A DNA stretch of 64,000 bases from Candidatus Villigracilis vicinus (GCA_016721315.1 JADKIL010000021.1:186001-250000), one strand, 5' to 3'; positions 9,865 through 18,591 are shown, numbered from the stretch's first letter. The notes: generated by a model from the letters alone, not told the origin. Made by a program: numbers and translations.

Positions 9865-10728
9865 TCAGGAAATTTGTGTTTCGACAGAATCCTGTTTTTT
9901 CACAACGATCTTGGGGCTCACCAATCGGCTCAGGGCAACATCCATCAAATCGTCGAAATTCAAAGCATCATCTGGAAACGCAGCAACACCAAGCATCGTA
10001 CTTACACCTGTCTTTTTCAGTACAACTTCGCTAATCCTCTCAGCAAGCAGTACAGAACTCTCGTGGTTCGTTTCAGGGCACAATACAATGAAACGGTCGC
10101 GTTCATCACGAAAAACCATGTCTGTCTGCCGAACGTATTCATCAATCACCTGACCTATACGTGCAAAAGAAAATCTATTCGCCAGGTCATGTTGAATATT
10201 CAAAAATAATTTATCTGAAAATTCAGAATTTGGCACTTCAGTGCTTAGAACCACCAAACATAACGGTCGATAGTAACGACGGCTACGGGTGATCTCGAGT
10301 TTGATTTGTTTTGAGGCTTCATTGATATTTCTAACCCTATTGGGAAAAGCGCTTATTGCCATGGCGTCAAGAATGGATTCGGCGTGACTGATCCCATTTG
10401 CCAATTGATAAGCAAGCCAGACCCCGATCAACAACAAGACAAACTCAAGAAGTATGATGGTGAAGGTGCTATTTGGGGCTGACACAGTGCGGTCCAACAT
10501 TTGCAGCATTACAAAATAAACACACCCCCACAAAATAACCGGGACTGAAACGTTTACCCTAGTCGTGTACGGAAAAAAGACAGTTAATGGGACTGCCACC
10601 ATTACGGCAAAATAAAAATATTTGGCAAAGTCAATAATTGGCGAATCTGAATAATCAAATTGCGCCAAAAGGAAAATTGCCGCCAAATAAACCGAAACTA
10701 AAAAAATGGACTGTTTTAGGGAAGACAT
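9865..10728 (-). CDS. Membrane protein with degenerate GGDEF-like domain
   Basis: 287 residues. Residues 1-120 hold about four membrane helices. The cytoplasmic part has the general fold pattern of a diguanylate cyclase (ITRSRRYYRPLCLVVLS, then IDEYVRQTDMVFRDERDRFIVLCPET, then STMLGVAAFPDD), but the GGDEF signature is replaced by RDRFI, so catalysis is not expected. It is the first gene of the EPS operon, 28 bases before the priming transferase gene. A likely role is as a c-di-GMP-responsive or protein-binding switch for EPS synthesis; this is inference. Confidence 0.75.
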   Translation of the reverse strand: MSSLKQSIFLVSVYLAAIFLLAQFDYSDSPIIDFAKYFYFAVMVAVPLTVFFPYTTRVNVSVPVILWGCVYFVMLQMLDRTVSAPNSTFTIILLEFVLLLIGVWLAYQLANGISHAESILDAMAISAFPNRVRNINEASKQIKLEITRSRRYYRPLCLVVLSTEVPNSEFSDKLFLNIQHDLANRFSFARIGQVIDEYVRQTDMVFRDERDRFIVLCPETNHESSVLLAERISEVVLKKTGVSTMLGVAAFPDDALNFDDLMDVALSRLVSPKIVVKKQDSVETQIS

Positions 10729-10962
10729 TTATCAAATCCGGGTTGTATTAAGAAATAATAGAGAATAACGTTCATAATCTGGCGTTCAGCATGTTTTAAT
10801 CCAAAATGCCTTACAACAAAAAGATGCCAAACTTGTCATATTTCTATTATATCGCCAATTTTTACAAACCTAAAGAATTAGTGGCACAATATAGCCCATA
10901 AGGGTCGCTCGTCCGGCTCAGTATTCTACAAAACCCAGCCACAATTCAAGAGGATTTAATAC
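10729..10962. promoter_or_regulatory. Divergent intergenic region with candidate promoters
   Basis: A 234-base region between the EPS operon (minus) and a lipoprotein gene (plus). On the minus strand a TATAAT lies at 10851-10846 without a clear -35 box. On the plus strand TTTACA (10861-10866) and CACAAT (10885-10890) are 18 bases apart. Neither is strong. AGAGGA seven bases before the ATG at 10963 is a clear ribosome site. Confidence 0.35.
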
Positions 10963-11619
10963 ATGAAAAAAATATCCACACTTTTCATTGCAATTCTTAT
11001 TTCATCATGCGACATTCTGGGCAGCGCACCGCGCCCGCTCCCCATACAAACTGCAATCTCATCCAGCACTCCTGTTATTGTGTCTGCAACGCCGCTTATC
11101 ATTCAACCGCCCACTCAAAACTCAACTTTGATACCCTCCCAAGGGAATAATACATCCATCCCAGTAACAATGACGGAAGTCGCGCCTCCAACTTCAGCCG
11201 TAACTGACCAGCTACTCCCAACCGAGACACAGCCGACAATTCAATCTGTTTCGGTGGAAATCCTTGGCTGCGATACAGGCATTGATATTCTAAATGGTAT
11301 GGGCGAAGTGACAAATGCCTATGTCACCGTTAAAAATACAGGAACTGGAGACCTTCCGAATTTATGCTCTCTGCTTCGAGCAGTGGATGAAGGACGATCT
11401 CATCCTGATAAAAAGGTCTGCGTCAATAGCCTCCCTATTCAAACTCAGATCACTTTCAAACTTACTGTAGATACAACCTATCAAAAAGACACCGTGATCC
11501 AGGTGGATGCAACCACAAACGATCTCACTTTATTACGCTTAGACAAACAATCTTGCCGGGATATCAATCTTTTTGGCGGCACTCCTGCAGATCTCGGCGT
11601 CGTCAAGCCTGCCCCATAA
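10963..11619 (+). CDS. Secreted lipoprotein with Thr/Pro-rich linker and C-terminal beta domain
   Basis: 218 residues. MKKISTLFIAILISSC is a lipoprotein signal peptide with Cys16 as the acylation site. Residues 20-95 are rich in Thr, Ser and Pro and probably form an extended linker. The last 120 residues (starting VSVEILGCDTGIDILNG, with four cysteines spread through it) look like a CARDB/FxLYD-type beta-sandwich, as in extracellular adhesive proteins. It stands alone on the plus strand, divergent from the EPS operon and convergent with the ATP-grasp operon six bases away. The function is unknown. Confidence 0.7.
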   Translation: MKKISTLFIAILISSCDILGSAPRPLPIQTAISSSTPVIVSATPLIIQPPTQNSTLIPSQGNNTSIPVTMTEVAPPTSAVTDQLLPTETQPTIQSVSVEILGCDTGIDILNGMGEVTNAYVTVKNTGTGDLPNLCSLLRAVDEGRSHPDKKVCVNSLPIQTQITFKLTVDTTYQKDTVIQVDATTNDLTLLRLDKQSCRDINLFGGTPADLGVVKPAP

Positions 11620-11625
11620 CTAACA

Positions 11626-12975
11626 TCAAGCCTTGTGTCTACGGATATGTGCTTGAACATCCTGTTGTAATTTCAAGGCGAGGTCGGAGGTTGGGGCAAC
11701 AGCGATACAGCCAAAACGATGGTTATGAAGCGCACGGGTTATTGTCACTACCAACCCGTATCGATTATCCCCATTGATCGGAAGAAGATATTCATTCAGG
11801 ATATCCAAAAGTTCCTGGGCATCTGTAATGTCTCCAGAATCCATTGCTTCGTAACTAATGAACGAAGCCTTGTCGATGTAATCATCACCATAAAAATGCC
11901 TGGCAAATTCATGGACGTGTGTCCCGCCAGTACGACGGGCATTGATCTCAAGAAGGTATAAATGCCCGTCGTTTTGAACGACGCAATCCATATCGAAGTG
12001 TCCTACATACCCCATCTCTTGCAATCGTTCCGCGAAGAGTAAACCACTGGCCGCAAGTTGAGGATACCAGGATGCCTGATAAAGACTCTTATCCACTTGT
12101 ATCCCGCAAAAATCACCGAAATTCAAAAACAGCTGTCCCGAAAGATAGGTGATCTCTGGTTTGCCCTGCCCCAGGCGGGGCACTCTCACTTCGAGCGACG
12201 GTGAAACCTGATCGCGAGATGGAACAAATCGTTCCACAACAATTAGTTCATTTGCAAAATACGGGTCTTGCTTCAGACGTTCAAAAACCTTTGGTCTTTC
12301 CGAGTCTGTATATGCTTCAATGACAACCGTACCAATGCCGCTCTCGCCAGTGTCCGCTTTTACAACGCAGGCTTCCCCTCTTTTACTAAACCAATCCACC
12401 ACCCGAATCGCCTGATCCATGTTGTAGCAGGAGAAGCCAAGCGTTAAGAGTTCCTCCGCATTGTTCAACCACATGGATGCGAGGGAACGGAAGCCATTTT
12501 TGGTGTCGATATAATCCCTTAACCAAAAATCTTTGGGTTCGGGAGTTTCGGGTGTTTTAACATCAAGATTATGTTGGGAACGAAGAAAAGCCACCAGTTC
12601 GTAAAACTCGAGGGTGGCCGCATACGGGATCATATTAACAACGCGGTCTCTCCCCGCAAAGTTTACGATCCTTTCTATTAAGGAGGGTTCACGCAGAATA
12701 TCTTTGCACAGATAAAATGTGGGGTTTTCAGGGAAGGCGTGTTCACTTCCCTGAAAATTGAGACGTTCTTTGATAAGGTTTGCATGCGCAATTGGATAGC
12801 TGACAAAAACCAGCTTAGGGTCGCCTGCCCATAACAAAGTCCGATCCGCATGATAGGCTTCGCTAAGAATCAGTTCTTCGCGCTCTTTCGGGTCTGCGCA
12901 ACGTCCCAGAAAGTCAATGTGTGCTTCCGCGAAGTTACTTACGATGATTGTCGGAATCGAATGCATGGACGGCAT
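11626..12975 (-). CDS. ATP-grasp ligase, PGM1-like (pre-ATP-grasp plus ATP-grasp)
   Basis: 449 residues. The first 150 form a pre-ATP-grasp-like domain (TIIVSNFAEAHIDFLG). Residues 190-360 form an ATP-grasp domain: CVVKADTGESGIGTVVIEA with Lys206, the ELIVVERFV adenine-contact strand, and LYLLEINARRTGGTH with Glu343 and Asn345 as Mg-ATP ligands. The EINARRTGGTH ending and C-terminal extension resemble the PGM1 peptide ligase of pheganomycin synthesis. ATP-grasp ligases join a carboxylate to an amine via an acyl phosphate; substrates here are unknown. It is the last gene of a tight operon with a transporter, a GNAT and a HAMP sensor. Confidence 0.75.
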   Translation of the reverse strand: MPSMHSIPTIIVSNFAEAHIDFLGRCADPKEREELILSEAYHADRTLLWAGDPKLVFVSYPIAHANLIKERLNFQGSEHAFPENPTFYLCKDILREPSLIERIVNFAGRDRVVNMIPYAATLEFYELVAFLRSQHNLDVKTPETPEPKDFWLRDYIDTKNGFRSLASMWLNNAEELLTLGFSCYNMDQAIRVVDWFSKRGEACVVKADTGESGIGTVVIEAYTDSERPKVFERLKQDPYFANELIVVERFVPSRDQVSPSLEVRVPRLGQGKPEITYLSGQLFLNFGDFCGIQVDKSLYQASWYPQLAASGLLFAERLQEMGYVGHFDMDCVVQNDGHLYLLEINARRTGGTHVHEFARHFYGDDYIDKASFISYEAMDSGDITDAQELLDILNEYLLPINGDNRYGLVVTITRALHNHRFGCIAVAPTSDLALKLQQDVQAHIRRHKA

Positions 12976-12994
12976 TAAGACATCTACCCAGTAA

Positions 12995-14110
12995 TTATTC
13001 TCTGGATTTTTGCTGATCGCGCATCTTTTGAGCTTTGGTGCGCAGGTCCTGAAAGAATTCCGAATCTACGATCTCACTAACCTGTTTCTGACGCTTGGAT
13101 TGATCAATCTCGATCTTTAAATCTCGCAGTTGTTGGCGAAGAACTTCTTCGCGTTTATAGACTTTATCTACCATGCCTTTGAACACGCCCTGCATGGTCT
13201 CGATCTCGTCTGGATATTTATCGGAAAGCCCCAATTCGCTCAGATATTTCAACCCGACTTCATAATTACCCTCACCGATCTGCTCGGCGGCACGCGTCAG
13301 CCCAACCATAGGGCGGGTGAGGAACTGCGATACAAAATAGACCAGAACAACAAGAATTATGTATGTAATCGAAAAGGCGATATAGATACTCTTCAGGATC
13401 TGCTCACGCACCTGGTTAACATACGTGGAGGTGAAATCTATGCCTAGAGCGCCTACCGTTTCACCTTTTGAATTCTTAATGGGTGCATACGCAGAAACCC
13501 ACGACCCAAACTTATCACCGTAGATTTCAGGTACGCAATTCAAATCGTCATACGTACACCAACCGTTATCTGTTTGAAAAACCACCTGCTCCAGCCCGGC
13601 AAGGTTGGGTCCGGTGTTCGTCGTGTAAGGGATGCGGAACTTCACAAACTGGTCCCAATCGGGGTTTGGTAAACAAGCGCCCCAACTGGCAATAAAGATG
13701 ATCTCACCGGGCGTTTCACCGGCAATATAGGTATAAGGACTTGCACGGGGTTCAACGCGCCGAATTTCGCACAAAACTTCCACCTGGCTCCAATAGCGTG
13801 CATCATCCGTCAACCCATCCGCGCGCACCTGTCCTTCATTTACCAAACCCTCCAGGTCATCGCCATTAATGATCTGAACTGTATCGCCTGCATCCAGAAT
13901 GCCCGTTTGAGTAGCACCGATGATGGTATCGTACAAACCTTCTTTGATTTGATTCATAGCCTCTTTTTGAGCAAAATCATAAAACCAGTAATATGTAGAG
14001 GCGAAAACGATGGTAAAGATCAGGGTAAATCCCAAGATCAGCTTGGTCTGAAGGCTGATAAATCTTCCCTTGACCTTTCCGATCGACATGGTTTCAATTT
14101 TCTCAGTCAT
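12995..14110 (-). CDS. HAMP-domain membrane sensor with no output domain
   Basis: 371 residues. Helix 1 is about 22-44, followed by an extracytoplasmic domain of about 195 residues with a Cache-like ending (GSWVSAYAPIKNSKGETVGA, then LGIDF). Helix 2 is about 241-262, followed by a HAMP domain (263-320) and a charged coiled coil (325-365). No kinase, GGDEF, methyl-accepting or other output domain follows, so it must signal through a partner. Five cysteines lie in the external domain. AGGAG precedes the ATG by eight bases. It lies between the GNAT and ATP-grasp genes. Confidence 0.8.
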   Translation of the reverse strand: MTEKIETMSIGKVKGRFISLQTKLILGFTLIFTIVFASTYYWFYDFAQKEAMNQIKEGLYDTIIGATQTGILDAGDTVQIINGDDLEGLVNEGQVRADGLTDDARYWSQVEVLCEIRRVEPRASPYTYIAGETPGEIIFIASWGACLPNPDWDQFVKFRIPYTTNTGPNLAGLEQVVFQTDNGWCTYDDLNCVPEIYGDKFGSWVSAYAPIKNSKGETVGALGIDFTSTYVNQVREQILKSIYIAFSITYIILVVLVYFVSQFLTRPMVGLTRAAEQIGEGNYEVGLKYLSELGLSDKYPDEIETMQGVFKGMVDKVYKREEVLRQQLRDLKIEIDQSKRQKQVSEIVDSEFFQDLRTKAQKMRDQQKSRE

Positions 14111-14121
14111 GGATATCTCTC

Positions 14122-14832
14122 CTAAACGGGAATTTCATGGATTACCTTTTGTACAAGCCAATGATCGAAAGGCAATTGGTAGTGATCCTCTAAGAACGCT
14201 AGAAGAATGGTTTTGATTATTTTTGAGTCTTTCGGGTCAAATGGGTGACCCGGTATCTGAAAGGCGCCAATATACATTCGCCCAAAATCCATTTTGCCAA
14301 GTTCCCGAATTTTATCACCAACTTTTTCCAACTCAGGGGTAGAGGGCGGCTCAAAATACTCAACTGGGAACTTTACATATCCATATTCTTCATATTTCTT
14401 TAGCAGTGCCGGATGTTCAACTTCCGCCGCCAGGCAGACTGGGGCAGTAAAACGATTTTCATTGGCATCTTCAAGCAGTTGTTGCATGGAGTGCTTAAGT
14501 ACAAATTCAGAAAAAAGAACATTCTCCCCTGCATGCACCTTCCGGGCTTCAGGGTAGATGGCAAAATCCATAAGAAGCCCCACGTTCCTTTTTTGATTGT
14601 ATAAAAAGCCGATGATGCCGACGGGGTTATCATTCATCACCAACAACCATTGATGCCATCTTTCATTGACGGAACGGTCTGCTTTTTTTTCAGCCCGCTG
14701 GCGCATCAGCGGCAGATAGCGGATATATTGTGGAAACAAGTTCTCGTATATTTTCAGATAGTCATCAATGTAACGGGAGTTTCCATCAACCAGATCGTGG
14801 ATCACGAGGCCAACTTCAGGGAAGACAAGCAT
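14122..14832 (-). CDS. GNAT-family N-acetyltransferase
   Basis: 236 residues. The N-terminal two thirds match a GNAT fold: a helix-rich start (DYLKIYENLFPQYIRY), the VMNDNPVGIIGFLYN beta-strand pair, and NVGLLMDFAIYPEARKV in the acetyl-CoA-binding position, although the classical Q/RxxGxG/A loop is not clear. A C-terminal extension of about 70 residues (from DKIRELGKMDFGRMYIGAFQ) is not part of the core fold. The substrate is unknown; the neighbouring ATP-grasp ligase suggests an amino or peptide substrate. It lies five bases from the transporter gene and 11 from the HAMP gene. Confidence 0.7.
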   Translation of the reverse strand: MLVFPEVGLVIHDLVDGNSRYIDDYLKIYENLFPQYIRYLPLMRQRAEKKADRSVNERWHQWLLVMNDNPVGIIGFLYNQKRNVGLLMDFAIYPEARKVHAGENVLFSEFVLKHSMQQLLEDANENRFTAPVCLAAEVEHPALLKKYEEYGYVKFPVEYFEPPSTPELEKVGDKIRELGKMDFGRMYIGAFQIPGHPFDPKDSKIIKTILLAFLEDHYQLPFDHWLVQKVIHEIPV

Positions 14833-14837
14833 GCGGG

Positions 14838-16187
14838 TTAAAACTCAATCCCATCAAGCACGCTTTTGCGCTTTGACCGTGACAACCGGTAATTCAACAT
14901 ACTGGTATCGTACTCTCTTCGAAGCCAGACAAAAACCAATACAGCAATAAGCGAGGCGACAATGGCAATCCCAAGGTAAACCACAACAGCTGCCTCCCGG
15001 GATATCAAACCGGCTGAAACAAGCCCAAAAAGAAGTACAAGGATCAAACAGCCTACAATGGTGGCAGTTGTAATGAAATAACTATCCATAAAAGCGGATA
15101 TACGACCGCGTTTTTCATCAGGTACCAGTCCTTGTAAGGCTTTGCGAGCGGGGTCATCCCAGGCTGAGTAAACTGTTCGCGCAATAAAACGAGCAGTTGC
15201 CGCTCCAAATAAGGCCGGAAGAGACAACGCCAAGCTGCTAGCCACTGCCAGGGATATAGGAAACACAGAGAAAGAGTTTTTTAACTCGATCTTCGATAGC
15301 CATCGGCTTGTGATCAACCATTGAAACGCGAGCAGCCCAGAGGTTTGCACTGCCTTGTAATATCCCAGAAATCTTTGAAATTCAAGGTCGCTATGAACTG
15401 AATTATTAATCACCGAAAGAAAGTTAAATTCCAGCAAGGTTAAGATCAGACCAGCCAGGAACATCAACATCCCAACCGCTTTGAACAAAGGAATGTTCAA
15501 AAAATAATCCATGCCGATCTTTATCGTTTCGCCCAAGCTCGCATTTTCCTCACGAGTCTGGCGTGTTCGTATGTTTACGTTTATAAACATAACCCGCAGA
15601 TAAACCGCACTGGCGATCAAAACCACAGCTATGGCAATGAATATCTGTGTTAATCCAAAGGTGTATTTCTCAGCCAGATACGTAACCAAAGCCGCCGCAC
15701 CATTGCCCAACAAGCCGCCGATAACTGCGCCAGAGGCGATAAAGGGAAACACGCGCTTCGACTCTGTGACCGCAAACACATCACTTGCCAATGCCCAAAA
15801 AGCCAGCGGCAGGATCATAAATTGTTGATCCGCTAAAAGATAAAGAACTGGGTATGTAAACCAATGAGGGGCATTAAAAGCAAAAAGAAATTCCAGTAAC
15901 AGGTAAAGTATGGCAAGCCCGATTAGCAACCAAATGACCAATTGCAGCCTGGGATAACGGTCAATAAAAACAAGATAAAAACCTGCCGCCAATATGGTGA
16001 TCAATGTGGTGACGATCCATAACCAGGGAATTCGATCCACCCCGAGATTACTCACAAAACCCGCCGTCGCCACAACATCCGCCAGTTCTAAAACAAAGGT
16101 GTTGATCGCGATCAACACCCAAAGAGAAAAAGCCAGCCGTATTTCTTCCGATTTTAAGTTGACTAGCGTGAAAAATCTTTCCTTCAT
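14838..16187 (-). CDS. NTP/NDP-exchanger-like (NTT/MFS) membrane transporter
   Basis: 449 residues with about 12 membrane helices. The order and sequence (EEIRLAFSLWVLIAINTFVL; MILPLAFWALASDVFAVTESK followed by RVFPFIASGAVIGGLLGNG) resemble the Npt1/Npt2 ATP/ADP-translocase-like branch of the MFS that is common in free-living bacteria, where substrates are mostly unknown. The HEAT/cyclic-nucleotide domains found in some relatives are absent. AGAGG precedes the ATG at 16187. First gene of the four-gene operon; it may export or import the product of the GNAT/ATP-grasp enzymes (inference). Confidence 0.75.
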   Translation of the reverse strand: MKERFFTLVNLKSEEIRLAFSLWVLIAINTFVLELADVVATAGFVSNLGVDRIPWLWIVTTLITILAAGFYLVFIDRYPRLQLVIWLLIGLAILYLLLEFLFAFNAPHWFTYPVLYLLADQQFMILPLAFWALASDVFAVTESKRVFPFIASGAVIGGLLGNGAAALVTYLAEKYTFGLTQIFIAIAVVLIASAVYLRVMFINVNIRTRQTREENASLGETIKIGMDYFLNIPLFKAVGMLMFLAGLILTLLEFNFLSVINNSVHSDLEFQRFLGYYKAVQTSGLLAFQWLITSRWLSKIELKNSFSVFPISLAVASSLALSLPALFGAATARFIARTVYSAWDDPARKALQGLVPDEKRGRISAFMDSYFITTATIVGCLILVLLFGLVSAGLISREAAVVVYLGIAIVASLIAVLVFVWLRREYDTSMLNYRLSRSKRKSVLDGIEF

Positions 16188-16315
16188 GCGGCCTCTGTGT
16201 ATTTAGGATATTAAATTTTATCATAGTCTCACTATGCGCAGTTTTCGGTTACGGAATTCAGTTGAACTTACCTTCTCGAGGAGCAAAGTGAGCGCATTCT
16301 ATAAAAACAAACAGG

Positions 16316-16327
16316 TATAATCGCTTT
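16316..16327 (+). promoter_or_regulatory. -10 box six bases before a start codon (leaderless candidate)
   Basis: TATAAT at 16316-16321, then CGCTTT, then the ATG of the NYN gene at 16328. Transcription would start at or next to the A of the ATG, and no SD is present. The -35 region (around 16293-16298, CGCATT) is poor. Confidence 0.55.
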
Positions 16328-17083
16328 ATGCCAGAAAACCAATTGAAAACCCTTGCACGCAGCAAGATCGCCATGTTGATCGACGGCGATAACGCACAAG
16401 CGGGGCTGCTCGCCCAAATGCTGGTGGAAGCCGGCAGACATGGGCAAGTGACCGTCCGCCGCATCTATGGCGATTGGACAACCAGTAGTATGAATTCATG
16501 GAAGGATACGCTTAATTTCCATGCCTTCCAACCCATCCAGCAATTCCGCTATACCATCGGTAAAAATGCAACAGATAGTGCCATGATCATTGACGCCATG
16601 GATATTTTGCACACCGGTGTTGTAGACGGTTTCTGCCTTGTTTCTAGTGACAGCGACTATACCAGACTGGCAACGCGCATCCGTGAAACAGGCATCTTCG
16701 TTATGGGTATTGGTGAAAAGAAGACACCTAAACCGTTCGTAAATGCCTGCGATGTGTTTGTATATACTGAGAATTTGGTCACGACCAAGAAAACCGCACC
16801 TACGCAAAAACCGGTCAAGGGTGGGGCAAAGAAAAAAGAAGACCAGGAACTTGACCCCGTCCCTATGTTGACACAGGCATTTGAAATGGCAGTGCAACAG
16901 GATGGTTGGGCGGCATTATCCAGTATGGGCAATGCGCTATATCAACTTGACCCTGCCTTCGACCCGCGCACGTACGGTCATAAACAACTATCCAAATTAA
17001 TCAGTAAATACAAAGACCGCTTCGAGATTCGCCTGCAGGATATAGACGGATCAACTCTCTTTCATGTCAAACTAAGGGAATAA
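16328..17083 (+). CDS. NYN-domain nuclease-like protein with C-terminal OST-HTH/LOTUS domain
   Basis: 251 residues. The N-terminal NYN (PIN-like, LabA/DUF88) domain has IAMLIDGDNAQAG with Asp19 and Asp21, GKNATDSAMIIDAMDIL, and FCLVSSDSDYTRLATRI; these acidic residues form the predicted metal site of a ribonuclease. A basic linker (about 160-172, KGGAKKKEDQE) leads to a LOTUS-type RNA-binding domain (about 178-250, with YGHKQLSKLISKYKDRFEI). Such proteins are thought to act on RNA; the target is unknown. It is a single gene with a strong terminator and a likely leaderless start. Confidence 0.88.
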   Translation: MPENQLKTLARSKIAMLIDGDNAQAGLLAQMLVEAGRHGQVTVRRIYGDWTTSSMNSWKDTLNFHAFQPIQQFRYTIGKNATDSAMIIDAMDILHTGVVDGFCLVSSDSDYTRLATRIRETGIFVMGIGEKKTPKPFVNACDVFVYTENLVTTKKTAPTQKPVKGGAKKKEDQELDPVPMLTQAFEMAVQQDGWAALSSMGNALYQLDPAFDPRTYGHKQLSKLISKYKDRFEIRLQDIDGSTLFHVKLRE

Positions 17084-17095
17084 AAATGGTTCAAA

Positions 17096-17127
17096 AACGC
17101 TTCAGGTCCATCCTGAGGCGTTTTTTT
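17096..17127. terminator. Bidirectional intrinsic terminator
   Basis: Stem AACGCTTCAGG / CCTGAGGCGTT (one G-T wobble) with loop TCCAT, followed by seven T. It serves the NYN gene and may also serve the convergent GT4 gene ending at 17132. Confidence 0.85.
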
Positions 17128-17131
17128 ATTC

Positions 17132-18388
17132 TTACTGTATCCGCGGCTCGCGAGACACTTCTTCATACACTTTAATAATCGAAGTCGCGATCTTCTCCCA
17201 GGCATAATCTTTTGCGTATTCAGCAGCCTTCTCGCCCATCGAGGTGCGCAGCTCGTTATTTCCCAAAAGAGAAGATAGCCTTTCACACAGAACGCCAGGG
17301 TCGCTATCTGGTACGGTGTAACCGGTTACGCCATCTTGAACGAGATAACCTAGCCCGCCAACTTCCGAAGCGATGACCGGAATGCCGCTCGCCATGGCTT
17401 CCAATGCCACCATGCCAAAAGATTCATACAATGAAGGCATCACCAATAATTCGGCGGCGGAATAATAATAAGGAAGGGTATCCTGCGCACGCTTGCCCAA
17501 AAATAGGACCATGCCGCCCATGCAAAGGTCATCACACATGGATTGCAGGCGCGCCATCTCTTCGGTCATTTCGGCTTGGTCAACATCGGGTTCGCCACCA
17601 ATGATTGCCAGATGGACTGGACGATCTCTGCTTGTTAAATTCATATCCAAGCAAGACATGGCTTTGATCAGCGTATCTACCCCCTTTAGCGGTTCGATGC
17701 GCCCAACAAAAAGGATCATGCGGTTTTCAGGCTGTAAACCAATGAATTGCTTTGCCTCATCTGGCGGAATGGGATAAAAGTGCCCTGTATCCACTCCAGG
17801 TGGAATGACCGTCATTTTGGCTGCATCGGCGCGGTAGAGAAATCTCAATTGGGTCAACTCAGCCAACGTGGCGACGATGATCCGGTTCGCCTTACGGAGG
17901 ACCTGCCTCTCCCCATGCAGCCGGTCTGCCCCTGCTTTTTCATCCTCTGACCTTGCCACCCGATTTTTCATCTCGCCCAAGGTGTGGAACATGTGAACAA
18001 CAGGGATACCGTGCCAGGCGGCGCTTAGCTTTTCTGCTGCCAGCCCCGACATCCAATAATGACTGTGGATCACATCGTAGGTGATGCCCTTCTCTTCCGC
18101 AAACTTTTGCACCCCTTCAACAAACTCAGGGATATATTTGGCAATGTCGCTTTTGCTACGAGGTTCTTCTGGTCCTGCCGGGATGTGAACCACCCGATTG
18201 CCAAATCCCAGCTCGTGAATAACATGCGGCACATGTTCATCCTGAGAACGCGTGAAAACATCCACATGGATGCCTTGCCGCCCCAATTCCCGCGTCAAAT
18301 CGCGGACATAAACGTTCATTCCGCCCGTATCCTTGCCGCCTAACGTAGCCAAGGGGCAGGTATGGTAGGAAAGCATAGCAATTCGCAT
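17132..18388 (-). CDS. GT4 glycosyltransferase, sucrose-phosphate-synthase/MshA-like
   Basis: 418 residues from the ATG at 18388. A longer reading frame continues upstream to 18574, but that part is antisense to tRNA-Thr and is rejected. Motifs: GGKDTGGMNVYVRDLTREL (donor/acceptor glycine loop typical of MshA and sucrose-phosphate synthases), YDVIHSHYWMSG, FVGRIEPLKGVDTLIKA, and LYESFGMVALEAMASGIPVI (E-x7-E). It probably uses a UDP- or ADP-sugar with a phosphorylated acceptor. GGAG lies 11 bases before the ATG. It is monocistronic and apart from the EPS operon, so a soluble metabolite role is more likely. Confidence 0.85.
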   Translation of the reverse strand: MRIAMLSYHTCPLATLGGKDTGGMNVYVRDLTRELGRQGIHVDVFTRSQDEHVPHVIHELGFGNRVVHIPAGPEEPRSKSDIAKYIPEFVEGVQKFAEEKGITYDVIHSHYWMSGLAAEKLSAAWHGIPVVHMFHTLGEMKNRVARSEDEKAGADRLHGERQVLRKANRIIVATLAELTQLRFLYRADAAKMTVIPPGVDTGHFYPIPPDEAKQFIGLQPENRMILFVGRIEPLKGVDTLIKAMSCLDMNLTSRDRPVHLAIIGGEPDVDQAEMTEEMARLQSMCDDLCMGGMVLFLGKRAQDTLPYYYSAAELLVMPSLYESFGMVALEAMASGIPVIASEVGGLGYLVQDGVTGYTVPDSDPGVLCERLSSLLGNNELRTSMGEKAAEYAKDYAWEKIATSIIKVYEEVSREPRIQ

Positions 18389-18434
18389 CAATGAAAAATC
18401 TCCAGACTTACAGACAACGTGAAAATGGAAAAAC

Positions 18435-18463
18435 TTGCGTGAATGTTGGTATTCCTTTATAAT
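18435..18463 (+). promoter_or_regulatory. Promoter of tRNA-Thr
   Basis: TTGCGT (18435-18440), a 17-base spacer, and a perfect TATAAT (18458-18463). The mature tRNA begins 18 bases after the -10 box. Confidence 0.7.
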
Positions 18464-18480
18464 CCCGCCGCTTGAAAAAC

Positions 18481-18553
18481 GCCACCGTAGCTCAGCTGGC
18501 AGAGCAGACGATTCGTAATCGTCAGGTCGTGGGTTCGTATCCCACCGGTGGCT
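18481..18553 (+). tRNA. tRNA-Thr (anticodon CGT)
   Basis: A full cloverleaf can be drawn: acceptor GCCACCG/CGGTGGC, D arm GCTC/GAGC, anticodon stem GACGA/TCGTC with loop TTCGTAA (anticodon CGT, reading ACG), a five-base variable loop, and T arm GTGGG/CCCAC with loop TTCGTAT. The discriminator base is T. CCA is not encoded (TCAAAA follows). Confidence 0.97.
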
Positions 18554-18591
18554 CAAAACATCACCAACAACCAAATGACTGGTTAAAAACC

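Noticed and set aside
18389..18574. N-terminal extension of the GT4 gene across the tRNA
   Set aside because: The extra 62 residues are antisense to tRNA-Thr, and the family start MRIAMLSYH is at 18388 with GGAG upstream.
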